Of a stretch of 64,000 bases of DNA, positions 17,332-26,013 are shown one piece after another. Made by a program: the position numbers and the translations under genes. Positions within the stretch are counted from its first letter, which is position 1, and each line of letters begins with the position of its first letter. This stretch comes from an uncultured Ruminococcus sp. Its GTDB lineage: Bacteria; Bacillota; Clostridia; Oscillospirales; Ruminococcaceae. The DNA lies in NCBI GenBank assembly GCA_910579955.1, contig CAJTWE010000003.1, positions 88,005 through 152,004 of the forward strand, written 5' to 3'. A model generated the notes under the pieces. That model made no database searches and was not told the DNA's origin. It saw nothing but the letters and a program-made list of their open reading frames with translations.

Positions 17332-17988
17332 ATGAAAAAAATAACTGTAATAACCGGTCATTATGGATCAGGTAAGACGAATTTTGCTGTTAATCAGGCT
17401 GTTAAGCTTGCAGAAAAGGGCGAAAAGGTAACTATAGTAGATTTTGATATAGTCAATCCTTATTTCCGTACAGCAGATTTCGGCGATCTTTTCAAGGAAA
17501 AGGGTGTAATTCTTGCAGCATCTATGTATGCCAATACAAGTCTTGATATACCTGCAATATCGTTTGATATAGAACGAATGGCGTATGAGCCGGGCTATCT
17601 TATAATAGATGTTGGCGGAGACGATGCAGGAGCAATCGGTCTTGGCAGGTATGCGGAGGCACTTGAGCAGTATAAAGATGACCTTGATATGCTTTATGTT
17701 GTAAATGCTTACAGATATCTTACAAAAGACTCTTCTGAAGCTTTGAAGCTTATGTATGAGATAGAAGATGTCTCTAAAATGAAACATACAGGTATAATAA
17801 ATAATTCCAATCTTGGAATAGAAACAACTGCGGAAACCGTTCTTAATAGTATTTCTTATGCAGAGAATGTTGCTTTAAAGGCAGGAATTCCTCTTAAAGG
17901 TACTGTATATAGAGAAGATCTTGGTGTTTCTGTGAAAAATGGCATTCCGGCTAAGGTTTATGTAAAGCCTGTGTGGGAAGAGTTATAA
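17332..17988 (+). CDS. MinD/ParA-like P-loop ATPase
   Basis: A 218-residue soluble ATPase. The Walker A is of the GHYGSGKTN form and the next strand reads VTIVDFDIVNPYFRT, as in deviant-Walker proteins of the MinD/Mrp class. The second Lys of the deviant Walker A is not present in the usual place. IIDVGGDDAGA forms Walker B. It is the first gene of the operon, 19 bp before the ferredoxin subunit of the oxidoreductase. A role in Fe-S cluster or cofactor insertion into that complex is possible but is inference only. The start is ATG 17332. Confidence 0.75.
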   Translation: MKKITVITGHYGSGKTNFAVNQAVKLAEKGEKVTIVDFDIVNPYFRTADFGDLFKEKGVILAASMYANTSLDIPAISFDIERMAYEPGYLIIDVGGDDAGAIGLGRYAEALEQYKDDLDMLYVVNAYRYLTKDSSEALKLMYEIEDVSKMKHTGIINNSNLGIETTAETVLNSISYAENVALKAGIPLKGTVYREDLGVSVKNGIPAKVYVKPVWEEL

Positions 17989-18007
17989 AATAAGGAGGTT
18001 AAGATAT

Positions 18008-18214
18008 ATGGAGAAGATGCAGGTTCGCTTTGAACGCTGTAAGGGATGCGGACTGTGTATAACAGCCTGTCCTAAGAAGCTTGTAGCTATTCAGAAAGAA
18101 AAGCGTAACGAAAAAGGTTATTTTACTGCGATCTGTACCGATCAAGACGCTTGCATATCATGTATGATGTGTGCAATGATGTGTCCTGACTGTGCAATAA
18201 AAATTGAGAAATAA
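18008..18214 (+). CDS. 2-oxoacid:ferredoxin oxidoreductase delta subunit (2[4Fe-4S] ferredoxin)
   Basis: A 68-residue ferredoxin-like subunit with two CxxCxxCxxxC clusters (CKGCGLCITACPKK and CISCMMCAMMCPDC). It passes electrons from the catalytic subunits to soluble ferredoxin. AAGGAGG precedes the ATG. It lies in the order delta-alpha-beta-gamma typical of the four-subunit Kor/Vor type. Confidence 0.93.
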   Translation: MEKMQVRFERCKGCGLCITACPKKLVAIQKEKRNEKGYFTAICTDQDACISCMMCAMMCPDCAIKIEK

Positions 18215-18231
18215 AAGGAAGTGAATTTATC

Positions 18232-19293
18232 GTGGAAAGAAGTCTTATGAAGGGTAATGAAGCTTTGGCAGAAGCAGCGATCCGTTGCGGCTGCAAATGT
18301 TTTTTTGGTTATCCTATTACACCGCAGACTGAGCTTTCAGCTTACATGGCTAAGCGTATGGAAAAGTCAGGAGGCGTATTTTTACAGGCAGAATCTGAAA
18401 TTGCCGCAATCAATATGGTGCTTGGCGCAGCGTCAACAGGTGTTCGTGCGATGACATCATCATCATCACCGGGTGTATCTCTGAAAGCAGAGGGTATTTC
18501 CTATATGGCAGGCTCTGACCTTCCGGCAGTTATCATAAATGTACAGAGAGGCGGTCCGGGACTTGGTTCTATTCAGCCTGCACAGTCTGATTATTTCCAG
18601 GCAACAAAGGCTATGGGTCATGGCGATTTTCATATTATTGTTTATGCTCCATGTTCTGTACAGGAAATGGTTGATGTAGTTACACTGGCATTTGATAAAG
18701 CCGATGAATACCGTACTCCTGTTATGATACTTGCAGATGGTCTTCTCGGTCAAATGATGGAGCCTGTTACATTCCCTGAACCAAAAACAGAGCTTCCTGA
18801 TAAATCAGATTGGGCAGCTTGTGGTCATAAGAATGAGCGTGAGCATCATATCATCAACTCACTGTTCCTTGATGCGCCGCTGCTTGAAGCAAAGGTACTT
18901 GAGCGTTTTGAACGTTATAAGAAAATAGAAGAAAATGAAACTGATGCAGAGATCTACATGTGCGACGGCGCAGAGCTTGTTATTACAGCTTATGGTGCAA
19001 CGGCTCGTGTTGCTAAATCTGCTGTTACAAAGGCTCGTAATGAAGGCATAAAGGTAGGTCTTTTCCGTCCAAAAACACTGTGGCCGTTTCCTGTAAAGGA
19101 ACTGAGAGAAGCAACAAAGGACGCTAAGAATATTCTTGATGTTGAAATGTCAATGGGTCAGATGATCTATGACGTAAAGCTTGCTACAGAGTGTAAGATC
19201 CCTACATCATTCTTTGGCAGAACAGGCGGAGTAATTCCTACACCTGCTGAGGTATATGATGAAATTGTTAAGCTTACAGGAGGTGCTAAGTAA
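18232..19293 (+). CDS. vorB: 2-oxoacid:ferredoxin oxidoreductase alpha subunit (VorB type)
   Basis: The alpha subunit (353 residues) of an enzyme that oxidatively decarboxylates 2-oxoacids to acyl-CoA and reduces ferredoxin. The N-terminal region MKGNEALAEAAIRCGCKCFF and GYPITPQTEL are typical of the clostridial VorB (3-methyl-2-oxobutanoate) type. The start is a GTG preceded by AAGGAAG. Closely similar 2-oxoglutarate enzymes exist, so substrate is not proven. The nearby branched-chain amino acid genes fit a branched-chain oxoacid substrate (inference). Confidence 0.85.
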   Translation: MERSLMKGNEALAEAAIRCGCKCFFGYPITPQTELSAYMAKRMEKSGGVFLQAESEIAAINMVLGAASTGVRAMTSSSSPGVSLKAEGISYMAGSDLPAVIINVQRGGPGLGSIQPAQSDYFQATKAMGHGDFHIIVYAPCSVQEMVDVVTLAFDKADEYRTPVMILADGLLGQMMEPVTFPEPKTELPDKSDWAACGHKNEREHHIINSLFLDAPLLEAKVLERFERYKKIEENETDAEIYMCDGAELVITAYGATARVAKSAVTKARNEGIKVGLFRPKTLWPFPVKELREATKDAKNILDVEMSMGQMIYDVKLATECKIPTSFFGRTGGVIPTPAEVYDEIVKLTGGAK

Positions 19294-20051
19294 TGGCAGT
19301 TATATTTGACCGTCCTAAGTCTCTTTTGGACGTTTCTACACATTTTTGTCCGGGCTGCGGACATGGTATAGTTCACCGTCTGGTTTGCGAGGTTCTTGAT
19401 GAAATGGGCGTTATTGGCGATACTATTGGTGTTGTACCTGTAGGATGCTCTGTAATGTCTTATAATTATTTTGGTTGTGACGTAATCGAAGCTCCTCACG
19501 GACGTGCTCCGGCTGTTGCAACAGGTGCAAAGAGAGTTAATCCTGATAAGATAGTATTTACATATCAGGGTGATGGCGACCTTGCAGCTATAGGTACTGC
19601 TGAAACTGTTCATGTTGGTACAAGAGGCGAGAATATCGTTATAATCTTTATTAATAATACTACTTACGGCATGACAGGCGGACAGATGGCTCCTACCACT
19701 CTTCCGGGTCAGGTTACACAGACCACTCCATTCGGTAGAAATACTGATACAGCAGGCTTCCCGATTCGTATTTGTGAGATGATGTCTACACTTAGCGGTG
19801 TTGCACTTGCACAGCGTGTTGCTATAGACAGTGTTCCGCATATACGTGAGGCTAAGAAGGCTATCCGTAAGGCATTTGATAATCAGGTTGCCAAGAGAGG
19901 ACTCTCTATAGTAGAAGTACTTTCTACTTGTCCTACAAACTGGGGACTTTCTCCTGATAAGTCAATGGATTTTGTAAGAGAACAGATGATACCTTACTAT
20001 CCTCTCGGTGTATATAAGGATAAGGCAGCAGAAGAGGAGGCGGCGAAGTAA
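19293..20051 (+). CDS. 2-oxoacid:ferredoxin oxidoreductase beta subunit (TPP-binding)
   Basis: The 252-residue beta subunit. CPGCGHG near residue 18 is the family signature. GDGDLAAIGTAE with downstream INNTTYGMTGGQ forms the thiamine diphosphate-magnesium motif. Start and stop of neighbouring genes overlap by one base (TAATG), which points to translational coupling with the alpha subunit. Confidence 0.92.
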   Translation: MAVIFDRPKSLLDVSTHFCPGCGHGIVHRLVCEVLDEMGVIGDTIGVVPVGCSVMSYNYFGCDVIEAPHGRAPAVATGAKRVNPDKIVFTYQGDGDLAAIGTAETVHVGTRGENIVIIFINNTTYGMTGGQMAPTTLPGQVTQTTPFGRNTDTAGFPIRICEMMSTLSGVALAQRVAIDSVPHIREAKKAIRKAFDNQVAKRGLSIVEVLSTCPTNWGLSPDKSMDFVREQMIPYYPLGVYKDKAAEEEAAK

Positions 20052-20053
20052 TT

Positions 20054-20587
20054 ATGACAACAGAAATTATTTTAGCAGGCTTCGGCGGACAGGGTATACT
20101 GTTTACCGGTAAGATATTAGCATACTGTGGTCTTATGGCAGAAAAGGAGCTTTCATGGTTGCCGTCATACGGCCCTGAAATGCGTGGCGGAACAGCAAAC
20201 TGTTCAGTTTGTATTTCTGATGAGCCTATCGGTTCACCGCTGGTTGCAAATCCTGATATCCTCATTGCAATGAATGGACCTTCATACAATAAGTTTATTG
20301 ATGCTGTTAAACCCGGTGGATTGGTTTTAGTTGACAATTCTGTAGTTGATGAAGTGTGCAGCAGAGATGATATTACATATGTATCTATTCCTGCAACAGA
20401 TATGGCTGCTGAAAATGGAATGAATGGCAGTGCAAATATGATACTTATGGGAAGAATGCTTGCAGAAAGCGGTCTTTTTGATATGGATACAGTACGTAAG
20501 GCAATGGAGAAATGTATCCCACCAAAACGTGCAAATCTTATCGAAGTAAACATGAAGGCTGTAACTATGGGAGCAGAAAGCAAATAA
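20054..20587 (+). CDS. 2-oxoacid:ferredoxin oxidoreductase gamma subunit
   Basis: The 177-residue gamma subunit, with the family start EIILAGFGGQGILFTGKIL and SYGPEMRGGTANC, which contacts coenzyme A. It begins 2 bp after the beta subunit stop. It closes the operon, with a palindromic repeat and a terminator downstream. Confidence 0.92.
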   Translation: MTTEIILAGFGGQGILFTGKILAYCGLMAEKELSWLPSYGPEMRGGTANCSVCISDEPIGSPLVANPDILIAMNGPSYNKFIDAVKPGGLVLVDNSVVDEVCSRDDITYVSIPATDMAAENGMNGSANMILMGRMLAESGLFDMDTVRKAMEKCIPPKRANLIEVNMKAVTMGAESK

Positions 20588-20588
20588 A

Positions 20589-20683
20589 CAAGCTGGAGCC
20601 AGCTTGATCGCACTACGATCCCCACCTTGCCTTCCCTGAAAGGGGAGGTGGCACGGCATTAGCCGTGACGGAGGGGTTTAAAC
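20589..20683. repeat. Palindromic intergenic repeat element
   Basis: About 95 bp of GC-richer sequence in an AT-rich gap. It holds nested inverted repeats: AAGCTGGAGCCAGCTT (20590-20605), CCACCTTGCC facing GGGGAGGTGG (20622-20651 area), and CACGGCATTAGCCGTG (20652-20667), ending GACGGAGGGGTTT. From memory, this sequence type (GGGGAGGTGGC...GACGGAGGG) recurs between genes in Ruminococcaceae. I see only one copy here, so its repeat status needs a genome search. Confidence 0.55.
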
Positions 20684-20709
20684 CAAACAATAATAAAAAC
20701 AACGAAAAG

Positions 20710-20748
20710 GCTGTTGCAACTTAAATTTTTGCAACAGCTTTTTGTTTT
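20710..20748 (+). terminator. Terminator of the vor operon
   Basis: GCTGTTGCAA (20710-20719) pairs with TTGCAACAGC (20729-20738) and is followed by TTTTTGTTTTATTG. No further gene lies in 20750-20880. Confidence 0.85.
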
Positions 20749-20880
20749 ATTGTTTTTTTATATAAGATTTATCGTTTGTTAATTGATAAAATTTATTATA
20801 TGATATAATTTAATTAGAGGATATTTCATGATTAATTATAATGGCCATAGGGATTTGAAAAAGATACAGGAGGTTATATT

Positions 20881-21432
20881 ATGTTAAAGAAAGTCTTATA
20901 TCTTACATCAGCTATGATCTTTATAATGTTGAATGTCGCTTGTAGTAGTGGTTCTTATAATGCTGGTACATCTGAGGAATTAAAGAATGTTGATCTTATA
21001 GATGTTATACCGGTATCTGAAGAAGTAACAGAAGCAACAGAATCAACGGAAATTTCTTCAGTGGCAAATGGTTATGATAAAAACAGACAGAACTGCGCAA
21101 ACCGTGAGGAATGCCCGAATTACAATGAAAACCAGCAGAACTGTGTAAACCGTGAGGAATGTCCGAATTACGGCGAAAACCAGCAGAACTGCGCAAATCG
21201 TGAAGAATGTCCGAATTACGACGAAAATCAGCAGAACTGTGCAAACCGTGAGGAGTGCCCGAATTACGGTGAAAATCAGCAGAACTGCGCAAATCGTGAG
21301 GAATGCCCAAATTACGACGAAAATCAGCAGAACTGCGTGAATCGTGAGGAATGTCCGAATTATAATAGAGGACAACATGGACAACATGGCCGTCATTCAT
21401 CAGGCAGAGGCGCTTATTGCATAAATGAATAA
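20881..21432 (+). CDS. Cys-rich repeat lipoprotein, unknown function
   Basis: A 183-residue lipoprotein: signal sequence with lipobox NVAC (Cys21), a Glu/Thr/Ser-rich stretch, then six copies of a 16-residue unit (residues 69-163). The unit reads QQNCxNREECPNYxEN with two Cys spaced C-x5-C. The tail is Gly/His/Arg-rich (GQHGQHGRHSSGRG) and ends ICINE-like with one more Cys (AYCINE). I do not recognise the repeat. It should sit on the outside of the membrane, and the paired Cys could bind metal or form disulfides. It is a single-gene unit with AGGAGG before the ATG and a terminator after it. Confidence 0.8.
   Translation: MLKKVLYLTSAMIFIMLNVACSSGSYNAGTSEELKNVDLIDVIPVSEEVTEATESTEISSVANGYDKNRQNCANREECPNYNENQQNCVNREECPNYGENQQNCANREECPNYDENQQNCANREECPNYGENQQNCANREECPNYDENQQNCVNREECPNYNRGQHGQHGRHSSGRGAYCINE
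21085..21369 (+). repeat. Six tandem 48-bp coding repeats
   Basis: Units start at 21085, 21133, 21181, 21229, 21277 and 21325. DNA identity is high, with mainly third-position changes plus Ala/Val and Asn/Gly/Asp swaps. The 48-bp length keeps the frame, so copy number could vary between strains. Confidence 0.95.
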
Positions 21433-21483
21433 TGTACTTATTTAATTGCTTTTAATGGTATGATAGTTTAGGTGATTAATAAT

Positions 21484-21530
21484 AAAAACGGACTGCGTTT
21501 ATTTAAATTAGCGGTCCGTTTTTATTTTTA
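21484..21530. terminator. Bidirectional terminator
   Basis: AAAAACGGAC (21484-21493) and GTCCGTTTTT (21514-21523) with A- and T-rich flanks, placed between the convergent lipoprotein and ridA genes. Confidence 0.8.
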
Positions 21531-21541
21531 CAATTTATATT

Positions 21542-21919
21542 TTACAATACAGCGATAGCTTCTACTTCTACGAGTACACCCTTTGGAAGTTCAGCTACTC
21601 CGACGCAGCTTCTTGCAGGCTTGCAGTCGCCAAGAGTTTCTGCATAAATAGTGTTGAATGTGCTAAAGTCTTTAGCTACATCTTTTAGGAAGCAGGTTGT
21701 CTTTACAACATTTTTCCATGTGCAGCCTGCTGCCTCAAGAACAGCAGTGAGATTCTTCATAACCTGCTTGCTCTGAGATTCAATATCAGTTGCCTCAATA
21801 TTTCCCGTAGCAGGGTTAATGGCAATTTGACCTGAGGTGAAAACCATATTTCCTGCCTTAATAGCCTGTGAATATGGACCGATCGCATCCGGTGCATTTT
21901 TTGTATAGATAGTTTCCAT
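21542..21919 (-). CDS. ridA: RidA family enamine/imine deaminase
   Basis: A 125-residue protein of the YjgF/YER057c/UK114 family. It hydrolyses reactive 2-aminoacrylate and related imines made by threonine and serine dehydratases. Family strings include AIGPYSQAIKAGNMVFTSGQ and, near the C-terminus, CVGVAELPKGVLVEVEAIA with the conserved Arg (PARSCVG) that binds the carboxylate. It is downstream of ilvA by 17 bp, its natural partner. Confidence 0.95.
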   Translation of the reverse strand: METIYTKNAPDAIGPYSQAIKAGNMVFTSGQIAINPATGNIEATDIESQSKQVMKNLTAVLEAAGCTWKNVVKTTCFLKDVAKDFSTFNTIYAETLGDCKPARSCVGVAELPKGVLVEVEAIAVL

Positions 21920-21936
21920 AAAAATTCATCTCCTAA

Positions 21937-23130
21937 TTAAACAATATGAAATCCATAATCTGTGAGTGCTTTGCGAATAGCTTCGATGTGAGCATAATCT
22001 CTTGTTTCCATTGTAATTCTAAGGAAACAGCCGTTTACATCGCTGCCTTCATTTGCTCTTTCATGATGAATGGATATAACGTTACCGCCCTGTTCTGCAA
22101 TAATTCTTGATACATTAAGCAGCTGGCCCGGCTTGTCAAGAAGTTCAATGGTCATAGTGCAGGTTCTTCCGGACATAAGCAGACCACGCTTTATTACTCT
22201 TGAAAGAATAGTAACATCAATATTACCGCCTGATACAAGACATACAACGTTCTTTTCCTTTACAGGGATTTTGTCAAACATAACAGCAGCTACAGATGCT
22301 GCGCCTGCACCCTCTGCAATTAATTTCTGACATTCGATAAGTGTAAGAATAGCTGCTGAGATCTCATCGTCAGTAACTGTAACTATGTCATCTACATACT
22401 TTTTGCAGTATTCAAATGTGTTCTGTCCTGGCTCTTTTACAGCAATGCCATCTGCAATTGTTGAAACAGATGCGAGTCTTTCGATTTTATCATCAATAAT
22501 AGATCTCTGCATACTTGGAGCGCCGCTTGCCTGTACGCCGTAAACCTTAACGTCTGGATTAAGATTTTTTATGGCAAATGCAACACCGGAGATAAGTCCA
22601 CCGCCGCCTACAGGTACGACTACAGCGTCTACATCTGAAAGCTGTTCAAGTATTTCCAGACCAATAGTACCCTGACCGGCAATGACATTTTCATCATCAA
22701 AGGGATGCACAAATGTATAGTTATGTTCTTTTTGAAGCTCCAAAGCTTTATTGTAAGCGTCATCATAAACGCCTTCTACCATGCAGACTTCTGCACCATA
22801 GCTTTTTGTAGCTTCAACCTTGGATATCGGTGCGCCGTCCGGCAGGCATATAAGAGATTTTATTCCAAGTTTTGATGCTGCCAGAGCTACACCCTGTGCA
22901 TGGTTTCCGGCAGAGCAGGCTATAACGCCACGAGCTTTTTCTTCGTTTGAAAGCTGTGACATCATAAATGACGCACCACGTACCTTGAATGAACCTGTTA
23001 CTTGCAGGTTTTCTGTTTTAAGATAAACCTTGCAATCATTGCTGAGTTTTGGTGAGTATATTAAATCGGTTTCACGAATGACCTTTTTAAGAACATGACT
23101 TGCCTTATATATTTTATCAAGTGTAAGCAT
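21937..23130 (-). CDS. ilvA: Threonine ammonia-lyase
   Basis: This pyridoxal-phosphate enzyme converts threonine to 2-oxobutyrate and ammonia, the entry to isoleucine. The PLP lysine is Lys49 in TGSFKVRGA. SAGNHAQGVA and the glycine loop GGGGLISG follow. A C-terminal ACT domain (about residues 325-397) suggests amino acid regulation. At 397 residues it is the single-ACT form shared by IlvA-like and catabolic TdcB-like enzymes. Its location beside ridA and close to ilv/leu genes favours biosynthesis. It is 3 bp downstream of the DUF815 gene, so probably co-transcribed. Confidence 0.92.
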   Translation of the reverse strand: MLTLDKIYKASHVLKKVIRETDLIYSPKLSNDCKVYLKTENLQVTGSFKVRGASFMMSQLSNEEKARGVIACSAGNHAQGVALAASKLGIKSLICLPDGAPISKVEATKSYGAEVCMVEGVYDDAYNKALELQKEHNYTFVHPFDDENVIAGQGTIGLEILEQLSDVDAVVVPVGGGGLISGVAFAIKNLNPDVKVYGVQASGAPSMQRSIIDDKIERLASVSTIADGIAVKEPGQNTFEYCKKYVDDIVTVTDDEISAAILTLIECQKLIAEGAGAASVAAVMFDKIPVKEKNVVCLVSGGNIDVTILSRVIKRGLLMSGRTCTMTIELLDKPGQLLNVSRIIAEQGGNVISIHHERANEGSDVNGCFLRITMETRDYAHIEAIRKALTDYGFHIV

Positions 23131-23133
23131 AGA

Positions 23134-24339
23134 TCAATCAGACTCCTTTTTCTTATTCTGCAAAATTAAAAGCTGGTCAACAATTTGACGTGCTGCTCTT
23201 GCACTTCTTCCGCTTTTACACAATGCAAATTGCTCTGCCTTCATAGCAAGTTCAGCTTCATCCATGTGAAGTCCGGCTTGCTTTGCAAGATTATTTACTA
23301 TTTCAAGATAAAGCTGCTTTTGCGGCTTAGAATAGGTAATGGTAATACCGAAACGTTCAGACAGAGAGATTCTTTCCTGAACGGTATCATTTTCATGTTT
23401 ATCGTTGCCATCACCGAATGTTTCTTTGACGATATGTCTGCGGTTGCTTGTGGCATAAATAACAGTATTTTTCATTCTTGCAGAAATGCTTCCTTCAAGG
23501 ATGGCTTTGAGTGTACCGAAATTCGGATCATCTTCGGAGAAGGTAAGATCATCTATAAACAGAATGAATTTCAGAGGGTTTCTGCAAAGCTTATCCATGA
23601 TTTGAGGAATAAAACAAAGCTGGTCTTTGGTAAGTTCAATTAGTCTGAGACCTTTATCAGCATAGGTATTGGCAAGAGCCTTTACAGTCGCTGATTTTCC
23701 TGTTCCTGCATCACCTGATAAGAGGACATTCATAGCATAATTTCCATCAAGAAGAGCGAGTACGTTTTCCTCAGCCTCATGTCTTTCACGTTCATATCCG
23801 ACCATATCAGTCATTTTGATAGGATCAGGATATTCTACAGGAATTATTTCACCGCTTCTATTTACCGTAAACATATGGAATTTTGCAAAGTTGCCGTAAC
23901 CGCACTTTTCAATATCAGCAGTACGTTTTTCATAAGCAGCTTTTAGATCTATTTTGTAAACGCTCCATACGGGCAGTGGTACAGCGCTAACCATTTCAGC
24001 TTGAAGATGGGCAGGGGTGAGCATTGCTATACGTTCAAAAAGATCCAGTTCAGTATAAAGGCATTGCTTCATAGCATCTGGAATTTCTTCACCTGCACCT
24101 GCACGTACTGCACAGACTTGTTCATGCTCTAGTACCAGCGTTTTTATATAATCAGTCAGACTGTCGGTTTTTTCATAGAGAGCCGCAGCCATTGCACTAT
24201 AAAAGCGTATCTGTGCCGGCAGATTTGTTCTGTCTGTATGGCAGAACTGCATAAGCGAACGAATGACCGGATCATTCTGTAGGCTCCTGAAAATAACAAG
24301 GGCATCAAGTCCATATCCTATCGTTTCTTTTGGAGTCAT
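23134..24339 (-). CDS. DUF815 AAA+ ATPase
   Basis: A soluble ATPase of about 401 residues, with an N-terminal helical part and a C-terminal AAA+ domain. The latter has Walker A SGDAGTGKSA (about residue 212), Walker B FILFIDDLTF and the sensor region YATSNRR. This is the DUF815 family, which is widespread in Firmicutes with unknown role. The start is taken at ATG 24339; a TTG at 24351 directly abuts the purine-rich AAAAGAG and is less likely. Why it sits with ilvA is not clear. Confidence 0.82.
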   Translation of the reverse strand: MTPKETIGYGLDALVIFRSLQNDPVIRSLMQFCHTDRTNLPAQIRFYSAMAAALYEKTDSLTDYIKTLVLEHEQVCAVRAGAGEEIPDAMKQCLYTELDLFERIAMLTPAHLQAEMVSAVPLPVWSVYKIDLKAAYEKRTADIEKCGYGNFAKFHMFTVNRSGEIIPVEYPDPIKMTDMVGYERERHEAEENVLALLDGNYAMNVLLSGDAGTGKSATVKALANTYADKGLRLIELTKDQLCFIPQIMDKLCRNPLKFILFIDDLTFSEDDPNFGTLKAILEGSISARMKNTVIYATSNRRHIVKETFGDGNDKHENDTVQERISLSERFGITITYSKPQKQLYLEIVNNLAKQAGLHMDEAELAMKAEQFALCKSGRSARAARQIVDQLLILQNKKKESD

Positions 24340-24382
24340 AATAAGAGTCAACTCTTTTCTAATTGTGAATTTATACTGATTA

Positions 24383-24413
24383 TGCCACCTGAAATAGTTT
24401 CAGATGGCATATT
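24383..24413. terminator. Hairpin between leuB and the DUF815 gene
   Basis: TGCCACCTGAAA faces TTTCAGATGGCA with a short loop. The T-rich tail is on the plus strand, so on the minus strand, where both flanking genes lie, it would be a weak terminator or attenuator. Confidence 0.5.
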
Positions 24414-24419
24414 TTTATT

Positions 24420-25502
24420 TTACAGCAGTTCGAGTATCTTAGCTGTGCATTCTGTTGTAGACAGAGGTGATACGCCTTCACCTGCAAGGTCAGCTGTACG
24501 ATATCCTGCTTCAAGATATTTATCAACTGCATCTTCAATAGCTTTTGCTTCATCAGAAAGATCAAATGAGTAGCGCAGCATCATAGCAGCAGAGAGAATT
24601 GTAGCAATAGGATTAGCCTTGTTCTGACCGGCAATATCAGGTGCAGAACCGTGAATAGGCTCATAAAGACCATTCTTTGTGCTTCCGAGAGAAGCAGAAG
24701 GCAGCATGCCGATAGAACCTGTTATCTGAGATGCCTCGTCAGACAGAATATCACCAAACATATTTGATGTAACAACAACGTCAAACTGTCTAGGATTCTT
24801 TACAAGCTGCATAGCTGCATTGTCAACCAGCATATCAGTGCAGGTAACATCAGGATATTCAGCTGCAACCTTGTGAACTATTTCACGCCACAGTCTTGAG
24901 CTTTCCAGAACGTTTGCTTTGTCAATAGAGATAACATTCTTAGAACGCTTCTGAGCAGTTTCAAATGCAACTCTTGCAATACGTTCAACTTCCATTTCGC
25001 TGTAGCATTCTGTATCATAAGCTTCAGTGCCATACTTGCCGTCACGTCTGCCACGCTCGCCAAAGTAAATTCCACCTGTAAGCTCACGAACCATCATGAT
25101 GTCAAAGCCCTTTGCAACGATATCCTCACGAAGAGGGCAATCGCCTTTGAGGGCAGGGTAGAGCTTAGCCGGGCGAAGATTTGTGAAAAGTCCCATAGCT
25201 TCACGAATGCCCAAAAGAGCCTTTTCAGGACGAAGATGAGGAGGCATACTATCCCACTTGGAATTGCCTACAGCACCGCCTACAGCACCGAGCAAAACGC
25301 TGTCGCTTGCAAGGCATCCGTCAATAGTTTCCTGTGGCAGCGGAACGCCTGTTTCGTCGATGGCAGCGCCGCCGATAAGGTATTTTGTAAAATTAAAAGT
25401 ATGACCAAACTTCTCGCCTACAGCTTCAAGAACCTTTACAGCACTGTCAACGATCTCCGGTCCAATGCCATCTCCTCTGAGCAAGCCAATATTGTATGTC
25501 AT
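24420..25502 (-). CDS. leuB: 3-isopropylmalate dehydrogenase
   Basis: It oxidises and decarboxylates 3-isopropylmalate to 2-oxoisocaproate with NAD, the third step of leucine synthesis. The 360 residues have the family start GLLRGDGIGPEIVDSA, the Arg-rich substrate site (LRPAKLYP, MVRELTGGIYFG), the metal-binding Asp in NMFGDILSDEAS and the NAD motif GSAPDIAGQNKANP. It is last in the run leuC-leuD-leuB. AAAGGAGG precedes the ATG. Confidence 0.96.
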   Translation of the reverse strand: MTYNIGLLRGDGIGPEIVDSAVKVLEAVGEKFGHTFNFTKYLIGGAAIDETGVPLPQETIDGCLASDSVLLGAVGGAVGNSKWDSMPPHLRPEKALLGIREAMGLFTNLRPAKLYPALKGDCPLREDIVAKGFDIMMVRELTGGIYFGERGRRDGKYGTEAYDTECYSEMEVERIARVAFETAQKRSKNVISIDKANVLESSRLWREIVHKVAAEYPDVTCTDMLVDNAAMQLVKNPRQFDVVVTSNMFGDILSDEASQITGSIGMLPSASLGSTKNGLYEPIHGSAPDIAGQNKANPIATILSAAMMLRYSFDLSDEAKAIEDAVDKYLEAGYRTADLAGEGVSPLSTTECTAKILELL

Positions 25503-25517
25503 TTATGTTTCCTCCTT

Positions 25518-26012
25518 TTACTTTACTGCACCCTTGCGTATAGATTCGATAAGACCGCCGTTTTCTATTATGGTCTGAATGAACTGTGGGAATGGAGCAG
25601 TTTTGAAAGATTTGCCGGTTGTCTTATCAAGAAGAATACCGTTGTCAAGGTCAGCTTCTACAATATGACCTTCTTCAATAGCCTCAGCAGCTTCGGGGCA
25701 TTCAACAATAGCAAGACCGATATTTATGGAGTTACGGTAAAATATACGTGCAAAGCTTTTAGCGATAACAACAGAGATACCGCTTTCCTTGATTGCAATT
25801 GGTGCGTGTTCACGAGAAGAACCACAGCCAAAGTTTTCACCTGCAACCATGATGTCGCCTTCTTTTACTCTGGATGTGAATGTAGTATCCAGATCTTCCA
25901 TACAGTGAGACGCAAGTTCTTTCTTATCAATAGTATTCAAATATCTTGCAGGGATGATAACGTCAGTGTCAACATTATCTCCATACTTAATGACAGTACC
26001 TTCAAATTTCAT
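25518..26012 (-). CDS. leuD: 3-isopropylmalate dehydratase small subunit
   Basis: The 164-residue swivel subunit of isopropylmalate isomerase, with YGDNVDTDVIIPARYL and GCGSSREHAP. It is the short archaeal/clostridial type, matching the short LeuC. It begins 1 bp after leuC, so the genes are translationally coupled. Confidence 0.95.
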   Translation of the reverse strand: MKFEGTVIKYGDNVDTDVIIPARYLNTIDKKELASHCMEDLDTTFTSRVKEGDIMVAGENFGCGSSREHAPIAIKESGISVVIAKSFARIFYRNSINIGLAIVECPEAAEAIEEGHIVEADLDNGILLDKTTGKSFKTAPFPQFIQTIIENGGLIESIRKGAVK

Positions 26013-26013
26013 A

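Noticed and set aside
21085..21369. CRISPR array
   Set aside because: The regular 48-bp units are contiguous coding repeats without spacers.
21005..21400. Long minus-strand frames (131 and 112 codons) opposite the Cys-rich lipoprotein
   Set aside because: They arise from the tandem repeat read backwards; the plus-strand frame has signal peptide, lipobox and ribosome site.
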